Assembly (NCBI RefSeq): GCF_023151555.2
Contig: NZ_CP100425.1
Span: 2,790,001 to 2,854,000 of the forward strand
DNA length: 64,000 bases
From: Photobacterium sp. CCB-ST2H9
Lineage (GTDB): Bacteria; Pseudomonadota; Gammaproteobacteria; Enterobacterales; Vibrionaceae
Direction of reading: 5' to 3'
The first letter of the stretch is position 1. Every line of letters begins with the position of its first letter. The position numbers were made by a program, and so were the translations under genes. This document shows positions 8,427-13,836 of this stretch, piece by piece. The notes below the pieces were generated by a model. It was not told where the DNA came from. It ran no database searches and was given only the letters and a program-made list of their open reading frames with translations.

Positions 8427-8855
8427 ATGTTGGCTTCTGATTATGACGGTCTTGAGCTACCTCAATCACTGTGTGCTTTGCTTGAGGAGACCCTCTCTCG
8501 GTACGAGATCCCAGACGATACCCGCCAGGCTGCACTGAATTGCCGCGATACCAAGTTCTACAAAACAAGGAAGGGATTGCACCCGGTCGAATTCAAGTTC
8601 AAGCGGGAAGAAGCAAAGGCGCCCTGGGTGCTGGCCTTTGTTGCGAGTTTCTCCTATCGTGACGAAAGCGATGAGTCGCTCGATGTAGAGCTTTACTTTC
8701 ATCTTGCCAATCGTTGGTGCTTTCAACCTGACGCTGGCGTCGCCGACCTCAATCACCCCACGGTTTTAGATTTGTTTTACACCTGGTGCGCTGCATTTGA
8801 ACGGCACGTCCACCAGCAAGCGTTTGACGATATTCAACTGACGCTGTTGCGTTAA
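8427..8855 (+). CDS. DUF2787 family protein (first paralogue)
   Basis: 142 residues from the ATG at 8427, chosen because AAGGAG sits 7 bases upstream; the frame is open from 8385 but that would place the start inside the conserved 14-bp leader motif. The pattern 'LHPVEFKFKRE...WVLAFVASFSYRD...LDVELYF' matches, more loosely, the 'FHPVEI...ITDFAYVG...LDFDF' core of its neighbour, so it is a diverged DUF2787. The family is common on Vibrionaceae islands next to AlpA and RadC genes; its function is unknown. Soluble, acidic. Followed after 46 nt by the second paralogue, probably one transcript. Confidence 0.65.
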   Translation: MLASDYDGLELPQSLCALLEETLSRYEIPDDTRQAALNCRDTKFYKTRKGLHPVEFKFKREEAKAPWVLAFVASFSYRDESDESLDVELYFHLANRWCFQPDAGVADLNHPTVLDLFYTWCAAFERHVHQQAFDDIQLTLLR

Positions 8856-8901
8856 CCCCTTCTTAAATCCAATCACATCTTACTCTGTAGGAGGCATCAC
8901 C

Positions 8902-9345
8902 ATGTCTGACGTTACCTTTGAACCGTCGAGCTTACCGGTATCCAACAAGCTTCACGCACTGCTGGCGTTGACGCTGCTGGAGAAGCAAAAGCAAGACGCT
9001 GGCCTTTGCAATGGCCGGTACTTGGTCTTCAACTTTCGTGAAAGCAGTTATAGCGCTGAAACTGGTGGCTTTCATCCCGTTGAAATCGGCATTTGCAAAG
9101 CTGATAGCGGGACCTGGAATATCGAATACATCACCGACTTTGCTTACGTGGGAAACTATTACCCGGAGCTTGAACGGTGCATCGATTTCGACTTTCGCGT
9201 GCAGTCGTTCTTTGCTCAGTACTGTGGCTGGCAATCCATCAAAGGCAATGCTTCTGCTGTTGAGCTCTATCAGCTTTGGGAGGGGAATTTCCTGAGCTAT
9301 GCGGAGATGGAGGTATATGACGAGATGAGCATTGCTGTTCAATAG
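8902..9345 (+). CDS. DUF2787 family protein (second paralogue)
   Basis: 147 residues. It has the core I associate with DUF2787 (PF10980): FNFRESSYSAETGGFHPVEI near residues 42-61 and YITDFAYVGNYYPELERCIDFDF near 75-97. A strong TAGGAGG precedes the ATG at 8902. Role unknown; genes of this family travel in integrative elements with RadC-like and AlpA-like genes. The minus-strand ORF at 8932-9405 is its shadow. Likely co-transcribed with the first paralogue. Confidence 0.8.
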   Translation: MSDVTFEPSSLPVSNKLHALLALTLLEKQKQDAGLCNGRYLVFNFRESSYSAETGGFHPVEIGICKADSGTWNIEYITDFAYVGNYYPELERCIDFDFRVQSFFAQYCGWQSIKGNASAVELYQLWEGNFLSYAEMEVYDEMSIAVQ

Positions 9346-9367
9346 CTGGTGTATCAACGAAAAAAAC

Positions 9368-9568
9368 CTAAGAGGATTGCGGAGTTTGGCTGTCACGCTC
9401 CGCAATTTTCTTCAAAATCCATTCTGTTACCTCACTTTCTACCCAGGCGACAGCCCTACCGCCTAGGGACACGCTTTGAGGGAACTTCCCTTCCTTCATA
9501 AAGTTGTAAATGGTTGAACGTCCCAGCCCTGTTACGTGTTTCACTTCGCTCAATTTAATCAGTCTCAT
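9368..9568 (-). CDS. AlpA family DNA-binding regulator
   Basis: 66 residues from the ATG at 9566-9568, MRLIKLSEVKHVTGLGRS. The MerR-type winged-helix pattern of AlpA proteins is clear: 'L-x-x-V-x-x-x-T-G-L-x-R-S-T-I-Y-N-F-M' then 'F-P-x-S-V-x-L-G-G-R-A-V-A-W-V-E-S-E-V-x-E-W'. AlpA proteins control excision and integrase expression in P4-like and CP4-57-like elements. It is divergent from radC and lies between the DUF2787 and radC units, both of which carry the same leader motif, so it is a candidate regulator of them. An 8-codon upstream extension to 9592 is possible but less likely. Paired with AGGAAAACACC upstream. Confidence 0.88.
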   Translation of the reverse strand: MRLIKLSEVKHVTGLGRSTIYNFMKEGKFPQSVSLGGRAVAWVESEVTEWILKKIAERDSQTPQSS

Positions 9569-9626
9569 GGTGTTTTCCTTGTATTGGTTCATGAGATTGA
9601 TTCGCGTGTAATTATTTACTTGTTTT

Positions 9627-9642
9627 GCGCCCTTTCTGGCGC
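9627..9642. promoter_or_regulatory. Small hairpin in alpA-radC intergenic region
   Basis: GCGCC (9627-9631) and GGCGC (9638-9642) with a 6-nt loop, halfway between the divergent alpA-like and radC-like starts. Could be an operator or a weak terminator; nothing in the sequence decides. Confidence 0.25.
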
Positions 9643-9667
9643 CTGTTTACCGCATTCAAAGCCTCCA

Positions 9668-9712
9668 CAGATATATGTCATCTCCCGGATAGACCGGTTT
9701 ATTGTTAAGGAG
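9668..9712 (+). promoter_or_regulatory. Conserved leader, copy 2: 14-bp motif + TTAAGGAG
   Basis: CAGATATATGTCAT at 9668-9681 is identical to 8373-8386; TTAAGGAG at 9705-9712 repeats the downstream element. The middle differs and holds only a 4-bp CCGG/CCGG stem (9685-9688 with 9694-9697). Motif-to-ribosome-site distance is 23 nt here and 26 nt in copy 1. Confidence 0.55.
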
Positions 9713-9719
9713 GTGTTCT

Positions 9720-10184
9720 GTGTCTATTCGTTATCCTAAGCGCTGCTTTACGTCTGAAGACCAAGTGTTGGAGGCGGCAGCCGACATCATCGCGACACGG
9801 TTTGTTCGTGGTGATGCGTTTTGTAACCCGGACCACACCATGCAGTTTCTCAGTTGCAAGTTAGGTGGCTTTGATCGGGAAGTTTTCGCCGTGATGCTGC
9901 TCGATAGCCAGCACCGTTTGATTAAGTTCGACAGTCTGTTCTTCGGCACCATCGACAGTGCGACTGTCAATGCACGCGAAGTGGTGAAGTCCGCATTAAC
10001 CAGCAATGCAGCAGCGGTCATCTTGGCCCACAATCATCCTTCTGGTGATGCTGAACCGTCGAACGCAGACATCAGGCTAACCAGGACCATTTGTGATGCG
10101 CTTGCTTTGATTGAAGTAAGGGTTTTGGATCATATCGTGGTGGGTAAGTCCTGCGTGTCATTTGCACAACGCGGGCTGATTTAG
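9720..10184 (+). CDS. RadC-like JAB domain protein
   Basis: 154 residues starting at GTG 9720, 7 bases after AAGGAGG. It is the C-terminal JAB/MPN part of RadC, with the metal-site motif 'AHNHPSGDAEPSNADIRLT' near residues 100-118 and the upstream 'E' loop (FDREVFAVMLLDSQHRLI). Full-length chromosomal RadC is about 220 residues with an HhH domain, missing here; short forms like this are typical mobile-element genes next to DUF2787 and AlpA. The role is not settled: a zinc-dependent hydrolase fold with proposed DNA roles. Its stop codon is embedded in the ribosome site of the next gene. Confidence 0.85.
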   Translation: MSIRYPKRCFTSEDQVLEAAADIIATRFVRGDAFCNPDHTMQFLSCKLGGFDREVFAVMLLDSQHRLIKFDSLFFGTIDSATVNAREVVKSALTSNAAAVILAHNHPSGDAEPSNADIRLTRTICDALALIEVRVLDHIVVGKSCVSFAQRGLI

Positions 10185-10194
10185 GAGGTGGGCT

Positions 10195-10686
10195 ATGGCA
10201 TGGCATATTTTGGTTAAATTATTGCTGGCAAAGCCAGTCTTCAACCTTGCGGAAAGCCTCGTGGATAATGTCTTTATGGACAAGACAGCACCAAAGCGAG
10301 GTTCAGTCGTTTACTGTGACCTCGCGTTTGGCTACGCCGATCACTCTGGTATCTACATTGGCAACGGTCAGATTGTTCAGCTTAATGGCAGAGGAATGAT
10401 TGAAGTTGTCTCAGCGTCTCAGTTCATCCGCGATACCACGGCCATCAGTATCTATATCTCGTGTGACGAATACGGCGATGCTATTAGTGATGAAGTAGCA
10501 GCAAAAAATGCGGAGGCTTACCTCGGAATGGAAACCGATTACCACCCAGTTTGGCGGAACTGTCATCAGTTTGCTGCGTATTGTGTATCCGGTGATGAAG
10601 AAAACAACACCATATTACTCACTCAACTTAAATCCGAGTCCAAGTTCTATCAATGCACGCGAAAATGGCGAGTGTGGGATAGATAA
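10195..10686 (+). CDS. LRAT/NlpC-P60-like cysteine-hydrolase fold protein
   Basis: 163 residues. It has a permuted papain-like (LRAT, H-NCEHF-type) pattern: 'RGSVVYCDLAFGYADHSGIYIG' near residues 36-57, whose His is the candidate base, and 'PVWRNCHQFAAYCV' near 115-128, whose Cys is the candidate nucleophile. Such proteins act as acyltransferases, thiol hydrolases or peptidases. Start ATG 10195 follows TAGGAGG directly after radC, so the two are co-transcribed. An N-terminal hydrophobic stretch (WHILVKLLLAKPVF) is short and probably not a full signal peptide. Substrate unknown. A terminator follows at 10706-10726. Confidence 0.6.
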   Translation: MAWHILVKLLLAKPVFNLAESLVDNVFMDKTAPKRGSVVYCDLAFGYADHSGIYIGNGQIVQLNGRGMIEVVSASQFIRDTTAISIYISCDEYGDAISDEVAAKNAEAYLGMETDYHPVWRNCHQFAAYCVSGDEENNTILLTQLKSESKFYQCTRKWRVWDR

Positions 10687-10705
10687 TCACTAAGGCAAAT
10701 AATAA

Positions 10706-10726
10706 AGGGCTGGCGGACCCAGCCCT
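10706..10726. terminator. Bidirectional terminator after LRAT-like and YfjJ-like genes
   Basis: AGGGCTGG (10706-10713) pairs with CCAGCCCT (10719-10726) over a 5-nt loop, followed on the plus strand by TTATTTTTA. It sits between convergent genes. Confidence 0.75.
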
Positions 10727-10733
10727 CTTATTT

Positions 10734-11390
10734 TTATCGAATATGACTTGTACCAAAGCGTCTGTTACCACGACCTTTTGCCTTTGTATCTATCTTGGCT
10801 AAATAGCTTAGTCGATAGAACAAATCATTTTTCACTCTAAAGAAATCATTCGACCTTACATTGAGGCGATACACAGGGTTTAATGGAAAATGAACCAAAT
10901 TCCTAGCCATGTAAAAATCAACATTTAATGCACTTTGCCAAGCTTCCATAATCATGGTCGCCAAACAGTGGCGTTCACCATTATAGTCACCAGGCAGGTA
11001 GTATGTATCGGAACTCAAAAATATGGCAACATGATAGTGCTCTTTTCCATCCTCCCCATACTCCTTAGCCCAAACATAACCCAGCTCTGTTTCATGAGTT
11101 CTACCTCCTCTCTTGTTCTTCTTCTTCCTTTTTAAATCAGCAATGATTTTCTCATCCAACGACCGTATAAATCGACTAATAAATGCCCCATTAGAGGTGA
11201 CAGGGTAATCGTCCGCATAAATACAATCTGGCGTATGAAGATCAAAACGCAAAGCTAGTGCTCTTGGGTGTTTAACAAGATGCCCCTCTATTACCTTCTC
11301 GATCCTATCCAAGCATCGAATGATTAATGGCGACTTAGGATATACATCATAACCTTTGTAAGTATTGTCGTAAGTTGGTTTTTCTTTCAT
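10734..11390 (-). CDS. YagK/YfjJ (inovirus Gp2) family protein
   Basis: 218 residues from the ATG at 11388-11390, preceded by AAGAAGGA. The layout fits the YagK_YfjJ_C / inovirus Gp2 family (PF11726): 'ALALRFDLHTPD' near residue 45, a basic helix (FIRSLDEKI), then 'ELGYVWAKEYGEDGKEHYHVAIFLSSD' with the 'H-Y-H' pair near residue 125, recalling a Rep-like HUH layout. Family members are found on P4-like satellites, inovirus-like elements and Vibrio islands; Gp2 is thought to be replication related. The frame is open upstream to GTG 11429 but that start lacks a ribosome site. Convergent with the LRAT-like gene. Confidence 0.75.
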   Translation of the reverse strand: MKEKPTYDNTYKGYDVYPKSPLIIRCLDRIEKVIEGHLVKHPRALALRFDLHTPDCIYADDYPVTSNGAFISRFIRSLDEKIIADLKRKKKNKRGGRTHETELGYVWAKEYGEDGKEHYHVAIFLSSDTYYLPGDYNGERHCLATMIMEAWQSALNVDFYMARNLVHFPLNPVYRLNVRSNDFFRVKNDLFYRLSYLAKIDTKAKGRGNRRFGTSHIR

Positions 11391-11796
11391 GTGGTATTCC
11401 TTCTTGTGTTTGTTCAAAGGAATAGTCACTTGAGTTATTTTTTACTGATTACATTATCTTCTTTCCAAATCCTTCACTTCATTGAATGAATGTTACTTGT
11501 CTTATCGATATTTAGTAATGAGTAGTGCTTTTATACCTTCCATATAAACAAGCCGACATCACTCCCACACCACGAGCCAAGACTACGCGCCAAACAGGTC
11601 GGACTCAGACAATAGAAGTCACTCTAGAGTTATTAACTACGACTTATCACTCCAAGCCTCTAATGACATAGGTCCATCATTTTGAATCACATCTAAAAAA
11701 TCATCATAAAAATCACTTTAATCCCACTTCAAAGTTATCATTAAATCACTTAAATATTACTATGTAATAGATATCTAATGGAGGCAATACATCGAC
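11391..11796. other. AT-rich intergenic region with repeated AATCACTT motif
   Basis: No gene seen in about 400 bases. Two near-identical 12-mers, AATCACTTTAAT (11711-11722) and AATCACTTAAAT (11744-11755), lie 33 bp apart, about three helical turns, upstream of the ORF at 11797. The rest is AT-rich and probably holds the promoters of the two divergent genes. Confidence 0.3.
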
Positions 11797-12690
11797 ATGG
11801 ATCACATTATCAATGAGTTGAATTTTGAGGCAGAATCAGAAGTAGATCTCTTCCTATCAGAGATGAAACACAAGCTTTTTAGTGGCAGGGGATTTAGACA
11901 AACTAGGAGAATGGATAGAAAAAGAAAAGTTGAATTCATTAAGGATAAGTTAAAATCAAAAAAACTAAGTGAATTTGAGTTGCGTAGATTTATAAAAGAA
12001 ACAAAAAAGATCATAGAGAAGAGCAAACTAGACAAAGATCAACTTGAGTTCTTTAATGATGCAGATAGTAGATTTATAAATTGGGCATGGTCGACGTTAA
12101 AGCTCGAAATTGAAAATAGCGATGACGATATAATCGATTATGATGATGAAGTATACTCTCTAGTAAATAAAAAACATTTAAATAGGAATTGCATTTCAGT
12201 TAATGAGAGAAAAAGATCACTCATAGACTCAATTCAAGATAGCAATACCGAATTAGAAGACAAGCTTGAGACAGTTGAGAAATTAAAAGACGAATGGATT
12301 GAAATTAAAAAAGAAAAATTAAATCTAAAATGGCTTAGCATTAAAAACCAAGAACAGTGCGAATGGGCATGGGAATACCTGATTGAGTATAAATATGAAA
12401 CACCACACCTATACATTGAGCCAACTGGCTCAGTAGAAATGTACTGGGCAATTATTGCCAGCATTGATACCTGGGATAGTTTTGAAGGAGCCAAACTATT
12501 CTGCAAGAGCATTTCGGGAGCGTGGGCACAGAAAAAATATAGAGACAATCAATCAGACAGGAAGCAGTGTAACTATTACTTATCTGAAACAACCATATCT
12601 CAGCTAAGGGAAATATCGAAAAACAACAAGATTAGCATTACAAATGTACTGGAAAAGATTATCGCGAAAGCATACAAAGAAGGTTTCTGA
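11797..12690 (+). CDS. Orphan AT-rich protein with ribbon-helix-helix-like C-terminus
   Basis: 297 residues, highly charged and Lys/Glu rich, strongly AT-rich codons unlike the flanking chromosome. I do not recognise the family. Residues 20-110 and 150-200 look like long helices or coiled coil. The last 45 residues (YYLSETTISQLREISKNNKISITNVLEKIIAKAY) match a CopG/ribbon-helix-helix pattern, a beta strand followed by two helices, so DNA binding is possible. GGAGG lies 12 bases before the ATG, rather distant. No partner in operon: the next gene begins 126 bases later on the same strand. Island cargo, probably recently acquired. Confidence 0.6.
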   Translation: MDHIINELNFEAESEVDLFLSEMKHKLFSGRGFRQTRRMDRKRKVEFIKDKLKSKKLSEFELRRFIKETKKIIEKSKLDKDQLEFFNDADSRFINWAWSTLKLEIENSDDDIIDYDDEVYSLVNKKHLNRNCISVNERKRSLIDSIQDSNTELEDKLETVEKLKDEWIEIKKEKLNLKWLSIKNQEQCEWAWEYLIEYKYETPHLYIEPTGSVEMYWAIIASIDTWDSFEGAKLFCKSISGAWAQKKYRDNQSDRKQCNYYLSETTISQLREISKNNKISITNVLEKIIAKAYKEGF

Positions 12691-12816
12691 CACCGTATAC
12701 TTAGAGAACTTCAGAGCGGTTATAACCTTTGTTTCTTGATTTTGATGCATCCAAATAACTTTTAAATATCTATGTTTTTAGCTGTTACTTTTTCGAGCAA
12801 GAAGTGGACTATAAAT

Positions 12817-13287
12817 ATGGCTAGTTATTATTTCTGCAATGGCACAACATCAAAGAACAAGCCATGCCAGAATCACGTCAGCAAAGAGGGAGAGAAATGC
12901 AGGTTTCATAATGGTGGAGGTGGTGGCGGTGATGCACTGAAAGCTACTTATAGAGCAGGTAAAGCTGCGCTAGACGCGATATGTTACCTCCATTCATGTA
13001 GCGATGCATTCTCGTTTATCATCGATTTAGCAAGCAAGTCACTTGAGTTGATGGGATATTCACTGAAATTCACATCAAACCACTCTTCACCAAGTTATCG
13101 TACAAACCGCCAGAGTTTTGCTGAAGATTTCAAGTATTGGTACAACGAAAATGAAGACCATGTAACTTCTGTACTTGAGTCTCTTGATGTTGAAGACTTC
13201 CAACAGTTTTCAGCACTATGCAACCTACTAGTTGCCCTCAAGCAGGAGGAGCAGCAAGACGAATATCCACCTTACACTCGAGGATGA
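12817..13287 (+). CDS. Small protein with N-terminal Cys/His zinc-finger-like motif
   Basis: 156 residues from the ATG at 12817; the frame is open from 12772. The N-terminus reads C-x-G-T-T-x-K-x-K-P-C-x-N-x-V-x-x-x-G-x-x-C-x-x-H (residues 6-29), the DUF5763-type C-C-C-H knuckle found at the start of many otherwise unrelated bacterial proteins. A Gly6 run follows, then a helical body with no family I know. Function unknown. Low GC like its left neighbour. It is the last gene of the island before the ssrA-like junction. Confidence 0.6.
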   Translation: MASYYFCNGTTSKNKPCQNHVSKEGEKCRFHNGGGGGGDALKATYRAGKAALDAICYLHSCSDAFSFIIDLASKSLELMGYSLKFTSNHSSPSYRTNRQSFAEDFKYWYNENEDHVTSVLESLDVEDFQQFSALCNLLVALKQEEQQDEYPPYTRG

Positions 13288-13639
13288 GTTAGATGTTGAA
13301 GTTGAATTGAAAGCAAAGAGAGGTCTTCGGGGGAGATTGCCAAAAAGTCTTTGTATATGAATGCTCTCTTCAGGCCTCCTCCGAGCACGTCAATGGTCCC
13401 AAGCAATAAAGTTCCTACTGGCATTTGATGAATGTGACCTAGCTCATTTACTTGTAGTGCTCTCGAAGGTCAGGCATTGGTAGTTATGGTGTTTGGCAAT
13501 GATTTCTCGTGGACTATGGAGCACACAGCTTCAATATGTTAGCTTGTCTAGCGATTCTGGACCTCTGTGGACAGCGCTAAACCGGACTGAACAAAAATCA
13601 GAAAGAAACGGTAACGCACTGTTGCAGCGACGATTTTTA
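13288..13639. other. Non-coding right end of the island
   Basis: About 350 bases without a credible gene on either strand; only short shadows. GC is intermediate. It may be decayed element DNA between the last cargo gene and the attachment region. Confidence 0.35.
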
Positions 13640-13660
13640 GGTACACCATAAGGTACACCA
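13640..13660. repeat. Two GGTACACCA direct repeats near the island end
   Basis: GGTACACCA at 13640-13648 and again at 13652-13660, 12-bp period. Short direct repeats like this flank tRNA and tmRNA attachment cores and are candidate arm-type sites for a tyrosine integrase or its excision factor. The role is inference. Confidence 0.45.
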
Positions 13661-13706
13661 AGGGTGTTGATTTAGGATAAGGTCTTTTCTAAACAGTTGG
13701 TTATCT

Positions 13707-13734
13707 GTCGGGTTCAACTTACGCCAGCCCACCA
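13707..13734 (+). other. ssrA (tmRNA) 3'-end-like sequence: island attachment site
   Basis: The stretch has GGGTTCAACT (13710-13719), CGCCAGC (13722-13728) and CCACCA (13729-13734). That is the T-loop, 3' acceptor strand and CCA of tmRNA as I know it from E. coli, with a few mismatches that break the T-stem and one missing base before CCACCA. No tmRNA body or tag ORF precedes it, so it is a duplicated 3' end, as left by integrases that use ssrA. It marks the right junction; the intact ssrA should lie left of the window. Confidence 0.6.
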
Positions 13735-13749
13735 AATCGTATATACGAC

Positions 13750-13765
13750 GACATCTTCGGATGTC
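13750..13765. other. GACATC-TTCG-GATGTC hairpin
   Basis: Perfect 6-bp stem with a UUCG tetraloop, 16 bases past the ssrA-like end and directly before a terminator. Probably part of the native ssrA 3' flank. Confidence 0.4.
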
Positions 13766-13804
13766 AAAAGCCCGCCGAGGTCCTGACCTGGCGGGCTTTT
13801 TGTT
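13766..13804 (+). terminator. Strong rho-independent terminator after the ssrA-like site
   Basis: AAAAGCCCGCC (13766-13776) pairs with GGCGGGCTTTT (13790-13800), then TGTTTT. The loop holds AGGT/ACCT pairs. It points rightward, as expected of the original ssrA terminator left on the far side of the island; it also serves as a barrier for the mscS-like gene ending at 13837. Confidence 0.8.
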
Positions 13805-13836
13805 TTCAGTACGGGATTTAATCCTCCTGCAATCCC

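Noticed and set aside
13288-13639. Insertion-sequence remnant
   Set aside because: No terminal inverted repeats or transposase-like frames seen.
13707-13734. A functional tRNA or complete tmRNA gene
   Set aside because: No anticodon arm, tag ORF or 5' acceptor strand upstream; only a 3' end with broken T-stem.
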